Source: JBCDBH01 sp039184055
GTDB lineage: Bacteria; Acidobacteriota; Thermoanaerobaculia; Multivoradales; J023
DNA length: 14,153 bases
Direction: 5' to 3'
NCBI GenBank assembly: GCA_039184055.1
Contig: JBCDBH010000133.1
Span: 1-14,153, forward strand
In this document: positions 1 through 6,821 of the stretch, piece after piece
How positions within the stretch are numbered: position 1 is the stretch's first letter
Layout: each line of letters opens with the position of its first letter
Notes under the pieces: generated by a model
The model's input: the letters and a program-made list of their open reading frames with translations, nothing else
The model's database searches: none
What the model was told of the DNA's origin: nothing
Position numbers and translations under genes: made by a program

Positions 1-1
1 C

Positions 2-529
2 CAGCTCGACCGCCTGGGCGACGAGCCCTTTGACTGGCGGGAGACCCTTGCACTCTCCACCGCCGCCCTAGACCGCTCGGAGGTCGTGAGCATCGAGTCG
101 CTCGATGTCAGCGGCCGCCTCAGCCGTCTCGACGACGGCTTCTATCTCACCGGCACGATCCACTACGACCAGACTCTGACGTGTGTGCGTTGTCTCGAAC
201 CGTTCGACACGCACGAGACGATCGAGCTGAGTCTGCTGGTGGTGCCACGAGCCGAGCCAAGTCACGGTGACGAGGAGCGCGAGCTGAACGACGACGACCT
301 CGGATTGGTGTTCGTCGAAGACGAAACGCTCGACACCACGCCGCTGGTGGCCGAGTACGTCCAGCTCGAGGTTCCGATGCAACCGCTGTGTCGCGAAGAC
401 TGTAAGAGTCTGTGCGAAACGTGCGGTGACGATCTCAATCAGGGACCGTGCAATTGCGAAGCGCCCGTCGACCCGCGATGGGCAGCGCTGGCATCGCTCA
501 AGACGAAGGCGCTCAACAAGAAGTCGTAA
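2..529 (+). CDS. DUF177/YceD-family zinc-ribbon-like protein, 5' end cut by window
   Basis: The frame is open to the window edge, so the true start lies upstream. The GTG at 86 is internal, because residues encoded from nt 2 (a DEPFDWRE-type N-terminal segment, then a VSGRL..LDDGFYLTG strand region) fit the family N-terminus. Visible product is 175 aa. Numbering from nt 2, a CVRCLEPF motif (C61, C64) is followed by a long acidic segment and then a Cys-rich C-terminus with C130, C134, C138, C141, C150 and C152, including LCETCGDDLN. These are hallmarks of the DUF177 family (E. coli YceD), whose members sit directly upstream of rpmF. The biochemical role is poorly defined; a link to 23S rRNA or ribosome accumulation is reported for plant and E. 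coli relatives. Metal binding by the cysteines is inferred. The gene ends 87 bp before rpmF and is probably co-transcribed with it. Confidence 0.9.
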   Translation, partial: QLDRLGDEPFDWRETLALSTAALDRSEVVSIESLDVSGRLSRLDDGFYLTGTIHYDQTLTCVRCLEPFDTHETIELSLLVVPRAEPSHGDEERELNDDDLGLVFVEDETLDTTPLVAEYVQLEVPMQPLCREDCKSLCETCGDDLNQGPCNCEAPVDPRWAALASLKTKALNKKS

Positions 530-570
530 CGGACGGGCCTCGGCCCGATCGATTCGAAGGATCAGATAAC

Positions 571-589
571 GCGACCGGCGACCGGTCGC
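571..589. other. Perfect hairpin in the rpmF leader
   Basis: An 8-bp perfect inverted repeat (GCGACCGG at 571-578, CCGGTCGC at 582-589) with a 3-nt loop sits in the 87-bp gap between the DUF177 gene and rpmF, 27 nt before the rpmF start codon. No T-run follows it on either strand, so it does not look like a standard intrinsic terminator. It could be a processing site, an attenuator or a translational control element for rpmF. The rest of the gap (530-616) shows only a shorter GGGC/GCCC pair near 535-546. Confidence 0.5.
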
Positions 590-616
590 CTGGCACGACA
601 GATACAGGAGCCGATC

Positions 617-802
617 ATGGCCAATCCGAAACGCAAAATCTCCAAGGCGCGTCGCGACAAGCGCCGGGCGCACGATTTCCTGCGCCGTCCCGCGCAATCG
701 ATTTGCGACACCTGTGGCGAGCCGAAGCTCCCGCATCGCGTGTGCGCTTCGTGCGGTAGCTATCGCGGTCGCGACGTCATCGAGCCTCGCGAATCGTTCT
801 AA
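617..802 (+). CDS. rpmF: Large-subunit ribosomal protein bL32
   Basis: This 61-residue basic protein is a structural component of the 50S ribosomal subunit. It opens with MANPKRKISKARRDKRR, the standard bL32 N-terminus after Met removal, and carries a four-cysteine zinc ribbon (C30-x2-C33 and C43-x2-C46), so it is the zinc-binding form rather than the Cys-free paralogue. Length matches the family (about 55-65 aa). The ATG is preceded by an AGGAG Shine-Dalgarno (about 610-614). Its position between the DUF177 gene and plsX is one of the most conserved gene orders in bacteria. The leader contains a perfect hairpin (571-589). Identity is secure. Confidence 0.98.
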   Translation: MANPKRKISKARRDKRRAHDFLRRPAQSICDTCGEPKLPHRVCASCGSYRGRDVIEPRESF

Positions 803-811
803 GCCGACCCG

Positions 812-1870
812 ATGGCGGATGGCGTCACGATCGCCGTCGACGCCATGGGTGGCGACTTCGCGCCGAAAGCGGCGATCGAAGGTGCCCTCATGGCCGTACT
901 CGACGACGGCGCACGGGTGATCCTCGTCGGTGACGACGAGGTCATCGCTCATGAACGCCGTCGTCTCGGCGACAGCGGCTGGCTGACCGAAGGCCGCCTG
1001 GTGGTCGAGCCGGCGAGCGAAGTGGTCGCCATGGACGAGCCGGCGGTCGCGGTACGGAGCAAACGTCAAGCGTCGGTGCGCGTCTGCGCGCGACTGGTCC
1101 GGGAGGGCCGTGCACGCGCCATGGTAACCGCGGGCCACACCGGCGCCGCGATGATCGCCGCCAAAACGGTGATCGGTACCGCGCCCGGTGTCGACCGCCC
1201 GGCCCTGGCAGCCATTTTCCCTAGCGTCGGTGGCAAAACCGTGGTGCTCGACGTCGGCGCCAACCTCGACGCCAAAGTCCGTCATCTCCGTCAATTCGCC
1301 GTCATGGGCCATTTCTACGCCCAAGAGATGGTCGGCAATCCCGAGCCACGTATCGGCCTGTTGTCGGTCGGTGAGGAAGAAGGCAAAGGCACCGATCGAC
1401 TCCGCAAGGTGTACCAAGTGCTGAAAAAGACCGGTCTCAACTTCGTCGGCAACGTCGAAGGTCACGACATCTTTTCCGGCACGGTCGATGTCGTGGTGTG
1501 TGACGGCTTTGTCGGCAATGCCGTGCTGAAAGGCAGCGAGGCCCTGGCGCGCTATGTCGCCGGCGTGCTGCGCGAAGAGCTCGAAGGCACCGTCCGCTCG
1601 CGTCTCGCCAGCCTGGCCGCCGCCCCGGCCCTGCGGCGTTTTCGCGATCGAGTCGATTTCAGCGAATACGGCGCCGCACCACTGCTCGGGGTGCGTGGAG
1701 GCTGTTTTGTCGGCCACGGCTCGTCGAGCGCCACGGCGATCCGCAACGCGGTCCGACGGGCGCTCGAGTTTTCCGACCTCGATGTCGACGCCAAGATCGA
1801 AGAACGGGTCGCCGATCTCCACCTTCAAGAAGCACGAATTTTCGGTGACACCGCGGGAGAACCGTCATGA
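812..1870 (+). CDS. plsX: Phosphate acyltransferase PlsX
   Basis: PlsX converts acyl-ACP and phosphate to acyl-phosphate, the donor used by PlsY for glycerol-3-phosphate acylation at the start of phospholipid synthesis. It is a cytosolic or peripheral membrane enzyme. The 352-aa length fits (E. coli 356). Visible family motifs are DAMGGD (10-15), MDEPAVAVRSKRQAS (74-88), LDVGAN (146-151), a GLLSVGEEEGKG loop (182-193), GNVEGHDI (213-220) and DGFVGNAVLK (231-240). The usual SAGNTGA loop reads TAGHTGA (106-112), with His in place of the conserved Asn. The rpmF stop codon at 800-802 is in the same frame, so the ATG at 812 is the first possible start; no clear Shine-Dalgarno precedes it, suggesting coupling to rpmF. 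The stop overlaps the fabD start (ATGA). Confidence 0.97.
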   Translation: MADGVTIAVDAMGGDFAPKAAIEGALMAVLDDGARVILVGDDEVIAHERRRLGDSGWLTEGRLVVEPASEVVAMDEPAVAVRSKRQASVRVCARLVREGRARAMVTAGHTGAAMIAAKTVIGTAPGVDRPALAAIFPSVGGKTVVLDVGANLDAKVRHLRQFAVMGHFYAQEMVGNPEPRIGLLSVGEEEGKGTDRLRKVYQVLKKTGLNFVGNVEGHDIFSGTVDVVVCDGFVGNAVLKGSEALARYVAGVLREELEGTVRSRLASLAAAPALRRFRDRVDFSEYGAAPLLGVRGGCFVGHGSSSATAIRNAVRRALEFSDLDVDAKIEERVADLHLQEARIFGDTAGEPS

Positions 1871-2811
1871 CCACGACCGCTTTCGTCTTCCCCGGCCAGG
1901 GCTCGCAACGAGTCGGCATGGGCCAAGACTGGGCCGAGGCTTTTCCTCGCGCCCGTGACACCTTCGAAGAAGCCGACGACACGCTGCGTCTCAACCTGAG
2001 CAAGCTGTGCTGGCAGGGCCCGGAAGACGAGCTCACGCTGACCGCCAATACGCAGCCCGCCATCCTCACCGTCTCGGTGGCCATGTGGCGGGTGGTCGAG
2101 GAGACCGGACTCCGCCCGGTCGTCTCAGCCGGTCACAGCCTGGGTGAATACAGCGCCCTGGTCGCCGCCGGTGTGCTCGAGTTCGCCGATGCGCTCCGTC
2201 TGGTGCGTCGACGTGGTGAGCTGATGCAAGAAGCCGTGCCCGTCGGTGTCGGCGCCATGGCGGCGATCATCGGTCTCGACGACAAAGCGATCGAAGAAGG
2301 AATCGACGCCGCGCGCGCCGACCCAAACCCCGAGCATGCCGATCAAGTCTGTGTGCTGGCCAATCTCAACGCTCCGGGCCAGACGGTGATCGCCGGTCAT
2401 CGCGAGCTCGTCGAGCACGTCTGCGACACATTACGTGAACGCGGCGCCAAACGCGCCAAGCTGCTGCCGGTATCGGCCCCGTTCCACTCGCCGCTCATGC
2501 GACCGGCACGTGACGGTCTCGAGCCCGATCTCGCCACGACCACCTTCGAGACCGGGACGACCCCCGTGATCCACAACGTCGACGCGCGACCGAGCGCCGG
2601 TGGTGATCCGGCCCGTCAGGCTCTGGTGCGCCAAATCGACGGACCGGTGCGGTGGGTCGAGTCGGTGGAGCGCATGGCGAACGACTACGAAGTCGAACGT
2701 GCCGTGGAAATCGGCCCCGGCAAAGTCCTCTGTGGCCTCGGCAAGCGCATCGTCCGCGCCATCGACTGGCAAGCTCTGACCGATCCCAAGGCGATCGACG
2801 CGCTCGCTTGA
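1867..2811 (+). CDS. fabD: Malonyl-CoA:ACP transacylase FabD
   Basis: FabD transfers malonyl from CoA to acyl carrier protein, supplying the extender unit for fatty acid elongation in the cytosol. The 314-aa protein has the FPGQGSQ oxyanion-side motif (8-14), the nucleophile elbow GHSLGEYSAL with Ser91, the catalytic His207 in SAPFHSPLM, and the C-terminal VEIGPGKVL motif near 286-294. Length is normal (E. coli 309). The start ATG overlaps the plsX stop by 4 bp, and a GGGAG-like Shine-Dalgarno lies just upstream inside plsX. In many bacteria fabH lies between plsX and fabD; here the two genes are directly fused by the overlap. The gene ends 31 bp before fabG. Confidence 0.97.
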   Translation: MTTTAFVFPGQGSQRVGMGQDWAEAFPRARDTFEEADDTLRLNLSKLCWQGPEDELTLTANTQPAILTVSVAMWRVVEETGLRPVVSAGHSLGEYSALVAAGVLEFADALRLVRRRGELMQEAVPVGVGAMAAIIGLDDKAIEEGIDAARADPNPEHADQVCVLANLNAPGQTVIAGHRELVEHVCDTLRERGAKRAKLLPVSAPFHSPLMRPARDGLEPDLATTTFETGTTPVIHNVDARPSAGGDPARQALVRQIDGPVRWVESVERMANDYEVERAVEIGPGKVLCGLGKRIVRAIDWQALTDPKAIDALA

Positions 2812-2842
2812 GCCGATCGTCATCTGAACAGGAGACGCATCC

Positions 2843-3586
2843 ATGTTTCGACTCGACGGCAAGACCGCGCTGGTCACCGGCGCCTCGCAAGGAATCGGCC
2901 GCGCCATCGCGCTCGCCATCGCCAACCACGGCGCCCGGGTGATCGTCGCGGCGCGTAATCGCGACAAGTTGACTTCGGTGGCGGACGAGATCACCAGCCA
3001 AGGCGGTGACGCGACCGTGCTCGCCCTCGACGTGTCGGCGGCCGACAGTATCGACGAGCAGTTGAAGGCGCTCGACGACGAGTGGGCGGCGGTCGACATT
3101 CTGGTCAACAACGCCGGCATCACCCGTGACGGCCTGCTGGCGCGCATGAAGCTCGACGATTGGCAGAGCGTGCTCGACACCAACCTTACCGGTGCCTTCG
3201 CTTTGACCCGCGCCCTGCTGCGCGGCATGATGCGCCAACGCTGGGGACGCCTGATTTTCGTGTCGTCGGTCGTGGGCATGATGGGCAACGTCGGCCAGGC
3301 CAATTACGCCGCTTCGAAAGCAGGTCTGATCGGCTTCGCGAAGAGCGTCGCGCGCGAGCTCGGTAGCCGTTCGGTCACCGCCAATGTCGTCGCCCCGGGC
3401 TATATCGAAACCGCGATGACCGAAGCGCTCGGCGACGATGCCAAATCGAAGATGAGCGAAGCCATCGTCTTGCGCCGACTCGGAACTCCCGAAGACATCG
3501 CCGCGGCGGTGGTCTACTTGGCGAGCCAGGAAGCCGGCTATGTCACCGGCGAAGTGCTCAATGTATCTGGCGGTCTCTACATCTGA
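2843..3586 (+). CDS. fabG: 3-oxoacyl-[ACP] reductase FabG
   Basis: FabG carries out the NADPH-dependent reduction of 3-oxoacyl-ACP to 3-hydroxyacyl-ACP. It is a 247-aa short-chain dehydrogenase with a TGASQGIGR dinucleotide-binding loop (12-20), the NNAG motif (89-92), and the catalytic tetrad Asn114, Ser142, Tyr155 and Lys159 (YAASK), matching the spacing of E. coli FabG (N110, S138, Y151, K155). The PGYIETAMTEAL segment after the active site is typical of true FabG rather than general SDRs, and the position between fabD and acpP supports this. AGGAG (2830-2834) lies 8 nt before the ATG. The stop is followed by a 113-bp gap before acpP. Confidence 0.97.
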   Translation: MFRLDGKTALVTGASQGIGRAIALAIANHGARVIVAARNRDKLTSVADEITSQGGDATVLALDVSAADSIDEQLKALDDEWAAVDILVNNAGITRDGLLARMKLDDWQSVLDTNLTGAFALTRALLRGMMRQRWGRLIFVSSVVGMMGNVGQANYAASKAGLIGFAKSVARELGSRSVTANVVAPGYIETAMTEALGDDAKSKMSEAIVLRRLGTPEDIAAAVVYLASQEAGYVTGEVLNVSGGLYI

Positions 3587-3602
3587 GTCTCGCGTAACGC
3601 CC

Positions 3603-3620
3603 CGCGCCCCATCCGGCGCG
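3603..3620. other. Short GC-rich hairpin after fabG
   Basis: CGCGCC (3603-3608) and GGCGCG (3615-3620) form a perfect 6-bp stem with a 6-nt loop, 17 nt after the fabG stop. No T-run follows, so termination here is doubtful. It may act as a weak terminator or mRNA 3' stabiliser separating the fabG message from a separately initiated acpP transcript. Confidence 0.3.
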
Positions 3621-3649
3621 TGGACTCGTCATCGCCAGTGTGCTAGAAA
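3621..3649 (+). promoter_or_regulatory. Candidate sigma-70-type promoter for acpP
   Basis: TGGACT (3621-3626, compare TTGACA) is followed after exactly 17 bp by TAGAAA (3644-3649, compare TATAAT), with a TG at 3641-3642 in the extended -10 position. This is also one of the least GC-rich stretches in the window. It lies about 50 bp before the acpP start. ACP is needed in far greater amounts than the enzymes around it, and acpP often has a private promoter. Sequence match only; the organism's sigma preferences are unknown. Confidence 0.4.
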
Positions 3650-3683
3650 ACCCCAATCTGTTCTTAGATTCGCGATCCTACCC

Positions 3684-3690
3684 AGGAGGT
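3684..3690 (+). promoter_or_regulatory. Strong Shine-Dalgarno of acpP
   Basis: AGGAGGT is a perfect anti-Shine-Dalgarno match, 9 nt before the ATG at 3700. It is the strongest ribosome binding site in the window and decides the acpP start over the in-frame upstream codon at 3640. Confidence 0.85.
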
Positions 3691-3699
3691 TTGTCAGAA

Positions 3700-3936
3700 A
3701 TGTCCATCGCCGAGAACGTCACGAAGATCATCGCCGACCAATTGGGTGTCGATGAGGACGAAGTCACGACCCAAGCCAGTTTCACCGACGATCTGGGTGC
3801 CGATTCCCTCGACATCGTCGAGCTGGTGATGGCGTTCGAGGAAGAGTTCGGTATCGAGATCCCGGACGAAGAAGCCGAGAAGATCAGCAAGGTCAACGAC
3901 GCGGTCGCGTACATTACGGCAAACGCCGAGAGCTGA
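3700..3936 (+). CDS. acpP: Acyl carrier protein
   Basis: ACP carries growing acyl chains on a 4'-phosphopantetheine arm and delivers them to FabD, FabG, FabF and PlsX. The 78-aa acidic product has the DSLD phosphopantetheine attachment motif with Ser36, preceded by the conserved DDLGAD and followed by IVELVMAFEEEFGIEIPDEE helix II-III residues. Length matches the family (E. coli 78 aa). The start at 3700 is chosen because of the AGGAGGT site and because MSIAENV aligns with known ACP N-termini; a frame extension back to 3640 would add 20 residues unlike ACP. A candidate promoter lies upstream. The gene ends 20 bp before fabF. Confidence 0.98.
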   Translation: MSIAENVTKIIADQLGVDEDEVTTQASFTDDLGADSLDIVELVMAFEEEFGIEIPDEEAEKISKVNDAVAYITANAES

Positions 3937-3956
3937 TCGAGCACGGGCCGATACCC

Positions 3957-5210
3957 ATGACTCATCTTTCACGCCGCCGTGTCGTCGTCACGGGTGTCGG
4001 CCTGGTGACGCCACTCGGCATCGGCACCGAGAAGACCTGGACGGGTCTGCTCGAGTCGCGGAATGGAATCGGCCCGGTCACTCAATTCGACGCCACCGAC
4101 TTCACGTGCCGGATCGCCGGCGAGGTGAGGGATTTCGACCCGCTGGGTTGGCTGAACAAAAAGGACGTCAAGAAGACCGACCGATTCATCCAGCTCGCCA
4201 TCGCCGCGACCGACATCGCGATGAACAACAGCGAGCTGCCGATCGATGATCACAATCGCGATCGGGTAGGCGTGATCATCGGTTCGGGTATCGGTGGTCT
4301 ACCGGTCATCGAGTCGACCCGCGACATCTTTCGCGACCGTGGCCCGAGCCGCGTCTCGCCGTTCTTCATCCCCGCGCTGATCGCCAACATGGCGGCCGGT
4401 CAGGTGTCGATTCGATGGGGTGCACGGGGCCCGAATAGCGCCCCCGCCACGGCGTGTACCACCGGTCTGCACGCGGTCGGCGACTCGTTTCGCCATATCC
4501 AGCACGGCTACGCCGACGCGATGATCGCCGGCGGTGCCGAAGCGGTGATCTCAGAGCTGTGCTTCGCCGGCTTCGGCGCCATGCGGGCGCTTTCGACCCG
4601 CAACGACGAGCCCGAGAAAGCCTCGCGGCCGTGGGACAAGGATCGCGATGGCTTCGTCATCGGCGAAGGCGCTGGCATCATCATCCTCGAAGAGCTCGAC
4701 AGGGCCCTGGCGCGTGGCGCGCACATCCTCGCCGAGGTGGTGGGCTACGGGATGAGTGGTGACGCGTACCACATCTCCGCTCCCGAAGAAAAAGGTGATG
4801 GCGCCGCCCGCGCGATGAAAAGCGCGCTCGCCGACGCGAGTCTCGAACCGTCGGCGATCGGCTACATCAACGCGCACGGCACCTCCACCCCACTCGGTGA
4901 TCTCGCCGAGGTTCGGGGTGTCAAAACCGCGTTCGGTGATCACGCCTACAAGCTCGCCATGTCCTCGACCAAATCGGCCACGGGTCACCTTCTCGGCGCC
5001 GCCGGAGGGCTCGAGGCGGGCATTCTCGCCCTCGCTCTCGAACATCAGATCCTGCCGGCCACGCTCAATCTCGATCAGCCCGACGAACAAGCCGATCTCG
5101 ACTTCGTTCCGCACACGCCTCGCCCCACCGAGCTCGAATACGCCCTGACCAACTCCTTTGGTTTCGGCGGTACCAACGGCTCGGTGATCATGCGTCGCTG
5201 GCACGGGTGA
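3957..5210 (+). CDS. fabF: 3-oxoacyl-[ACP] synthase II FabF
   Basis: FabF condenses malonyl-ACP with acyl-ACP, the elongation step of fatty acid synthesis. The 417-aa thiolase-fold protein has the nucleophile Cys167 in the TACTTGLHAVG motif, His307 in NAHGTSTPLGD, Lys339 and His344 in KSATGHLLGAAGG, and the GFGGTN loop near the C-terminus. This Cys-His-His-Lys arrangement is offset by 4 from E. coli FabF (C163, H303, K335, H340). The pattern excludes FabH (Cys-His-Asn). It follows acpP by 20 bp with no strong Shine-Dalgarno, so coupling to acpP translation is likely. The stop TGA overlaps the GTG start of the CPBP-like gene. Confidence 0.97.
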   Translation: MTHLSRRRVVVTGVGLVTPLGIGTEKTWTGLLESRNGIGPVTQFDATDFTCRIAGEVRDFDPLGWLNKKDVKKTDRFIQLAIAATDIAMNNSELPIDDHNRDRVGVIIGSGIGGLPVIESTRDIFRDRGPSRVSPFFIPALIANMAAGQVSIRWGARGPNSAPATACTTGLHAVGDSFRHIQHGYADAMIAGGAEAVISELCFAGFGAMRALSTRNDEPEKASRPWDKDRDGFVIGEGAGIIILEELDRALARGAHILAEVVGYGMSGDAYHISAPEEKGDGAARAMKSALADASLEPSAIGYINAHGTSTPLGDLAEVRGVKTAFGDHAYKLAMSSTKSATGHLLGAAGGLEAGILALALEHQILPATLNLDQPDEQADLDFVPHTPRPTELEYALTNSFGFGGTNGSVIMRRWHG

Positions 5211-6298
5211 GCCAACACGATCCCGACGGCGATCCGCCGTCACCATCCTCCGAGTCGCCACCGGTATTCGAACCGGGCGGGCGCCGTCATGCCTTTGTCG
5301 GTCTCGAGATCGCGGGCTATTTGATCGCCGTGATCCTGGTGCTTCAACTGGCCGGCGGTCTGCTGATCACCGCGTTCGGCTACTCGCTCCTGCCCCCCAG
5401 CGACGAGGTGACCGAGCAGGCGGTCGACGACTCGACTCAGCCCGCTCCCCCGAGCGGAGTCGATCAGGCTCTTCCGGGCGTCGGCTCTGACGACGCGATC
5501 GACGCTACCGATTCCGACGACCCATCCGATATTCCATCGTCGGTGCTCATGTGGGTCGCCGTTCTGTCGGCGCCGCTCCTGTGGCAGGTCACGGTGTTCT
5601 TCTCGCGTCGATTCGCGGCAGCGAATCTCGCCGGGCTCGGGGTGAGCGTGCCCGCCGCATGGCGACGGATGGCGGGAATCGGCGCCCTCGTGGCGTTCGC
5701 TGGCCCGGTGTTGTGGCTGCTGCTCGCGGGCTTCGGCGGTGGTGTCACGATCCGTGGCATCCACCCCGAGGTCACCGCTTCGCCACTTGGCGCGATCGCC
5801 CGAATCGTCATCTGGGCGACGGGCTTTTTCGTGCTCGCGGCAACCTGGGAGCTGGTCTTCCGAGGCTATGTGTACAGCCGGCTGCGGCGACACCTCAATT
5901 GGGCGAATGCCGCCGGGATCAGCGCGGTGACCATGGTGCTTCTCTTCGGCGATCCGACCGCGCCGGTCTATGGCCTGCTCAATGTCTTCTTGATCGGTCT
6001 GGCGCTGGCACTCGTCCGCGAAGCCACCGGCAGCATCCTTCCCGGCGCCATTGCGCACGCGACCTGGAATACCACCATCGCCTGCTTGCTTTCGCTACCG
6101 CTCAGTGGCACCGATGCCTTTCGGCTGTTGAGCGTCGAGGTGGGCAGTCAGGTCGCGATCAGCGGTGGCAACTACGGGCCCGAAGGCAGTCTGTCGATGA
6201 CCGGGCTCCTGCTCCCAGCGGTCATCGCGTTGGCCTTCGTGATCAGCGACAGTCGTGACGACGGCACCGGCGAGGAAGCCGGGCCGAGCGCCGACTAG
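5207..6298 (+). CDS. CPBP (Abi/CAAX-protease-like) integral membrane protein with degenerate active site
   Basis: The 363-aa product has a charged N-terminus, a membrane segment (about 35-60), a long acidic Ser/Pro/Asp-rich loop (62-112), then several more hydrophobic segments (112-132, 155-178, 195-213, 233-272, 282-300, 333-347). The C-terminal half resembles the CPBP/Abi membrane metalloprotease domain: WELVFRGYVYSRLRR at 214-228 matches motif 1 (EExxFRG), GLLNVFLIGLALALV at 256-270 matches the conserved helix, and HATWN at 284-288 matches the last motif. The first motif-1 Glu is Trp214, and the motif-2 His is missing (LLFGDP at 246-250 instead of FxxxH). It may therefore be an inactive protease or scaffold. 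The start is GTG, overlapping the fabF stop by 4 bp; no in-frame ATG occurs until residue 116. It is the last gene of the fab cluster and converges on the 6311-6709 gene. Function unknown. Confidence 0.75.
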   Translation: MSQHDPDGDPPSPSSESPPVFEPGGRRHAFVGLEIAGYLIAVILVLQLAGGLLITAFGYSLLPPSDEVTEQAVDDSTQPAPPSGVDQALPGVGSDDAIDATDSDDPSDIPSSVLMWVAVLSAPLLWQVTVFFSRRFAAANLAGLGVSVPAAWRRMAGIGALVAFAGPVLWLLLAGFGGGVTIRGIHPEVTASPLGAIARIVIWATGFFVLAATWELVFRGYVYSRLRRHLNWANAAGISAVTMVLLFGDPTAPVYGLLNVFLIGLALALVREATGSILPGAIAHATWNTTIACLLSLPLSGTDAFRLLSVEVGSQVAISGGNYGPEGSLSMTGLLLPAVIALAFVISDSRDDGTGEEAGPSAD

Positions 6299-6310
6299 GA
6301 GCCTACGTCT

Positions 6311-6709
6311 TCAACCGTCCGATTCAGATGCTTCCTCACCGTCTTTGGGAAGCTTGGCCTTGGCTTGAAACACCGGGGTGAAGCGCTCGCGGTCGTTGCT
6401 CAGCGAAATGCTCTCGACGAAATACCAATAGTTCGTATACGGATCGATGGTGTCGTCGACCCACACGTAGTCGGTCGGCTCGTCGGTGGTACCCGCGCCT
6501 GGAATCGGCGATTCGGTGATGCGTTCGAACGGCCCTTCTTCACTCTCGCCTCGGTACACGTCGTAGCCGAAGTTGTCGACCTCGCTGGCGGTCGTCCAGC
6601 GCAAGGTGTTCTGGTAGGTCTCGGCTTTTTCGGCCGACTCGTCGGCACCCACCGACACGGCGAAAACGAGAAGGACACAGATGGCGACAAGCGGGAACGT
6701 ACGATGCAT
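6311..6709 (-). CDS. Small exported protein with a fibronectin type III-like domain
   Basis: The 132-aa product starts with a signal peptide (MHRTFPLVAICVLLVFAVSVGA, likely cut after residue 22), followed by a short acidic linker and a single beta-rich domain (about 34-120). The domain carries LRWTTASEVDNFGYDVYRG and a later YVWVDD...YTNYWYFVESIS pattern. This combination (W, then NFxxYxVYR, then Tyr-rich last strands) is typical of bacterial FnIII-like modules in extracellular and cell-surface proteins. The tail is acidic (KDGEEASESDG). The start at 6709 is chosen because AGGAGAG lies just upstream and the signal peptide begins there; the longer frame to 6856 adds 49 residues unlike any leader. 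It is divergent from the exporter operon and convergent with the CPBP gene (12-bp gap). Specific function is unknown; an adhesion or partner-binding role is inference. Confidence 0.8.
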   Translation of the reverse strand: MHRTFPLVAICVLLVFAVSVGADESAEKAETYQNTLRWTTASEVDNFGYDVYRGESEEGPFERITESPIPGAGTTDEPTDYVWVDDTIDPYTNYWYFVESISLSNDRERFTPVFQAKAKLPKDGEEASESDG

Positions 6710-6752
6710 GAGCTGCTCTCCTGGTGGCCGGGCCGTCGGACCGAGCCGATGG

Positions 6753-6821
6753 TCCATCATGAGCCCCGAGTTTGCCATACCCGGGGGTGGGACGTATCGG
6801 CGAGACTCCTGACATGATGGA
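6753..6821. repeat. 9-bp inverted repeat with widely spaced arms
   Basis: TCCATCATG (6753-6761) and its exact reverse complement CATGATGGA (6813-6821) are separated by 51 bp, with arm centres 60 bp apart. They flank the candidate rightward promoter. Such spaced identical half-sites could be two operators for the same regulator, but a chance match is possible in a region of this size. Confidence 0.4.

Noticed and set aside
68..1828. A 586-codon open frame on the reverse strand opposite the DUF177, rpmF and plsX genes
   Set aside because: It covers three well-recognised genes on the opposite strand and its protein is His/Arg/Asp-rich without any known motif. It is a by-product of high GC content and strong codon bias.
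3640..3699. Longer acpP with an upstream start
   Set aside because: The added 20 residues are unlike ACP, while the ATG at 3700 has a perfect Shine-Dalgarno and gives the standard 78-aa ACP.
4551..5261. Reverse-strand open frame opposite fabF
   Set aside because: It lies almost wholly inside fabF, which has all its catalytic residues; the opposite frame has no family features.
6296..6305. TAGG-AG-CCTA inverted repeat between the convergent CPBP and FnIII-like genes
   Set aside because: A 4-bp stem with a 2-nt loop cannot form a stable hairpin, so I do not call a terminator there.
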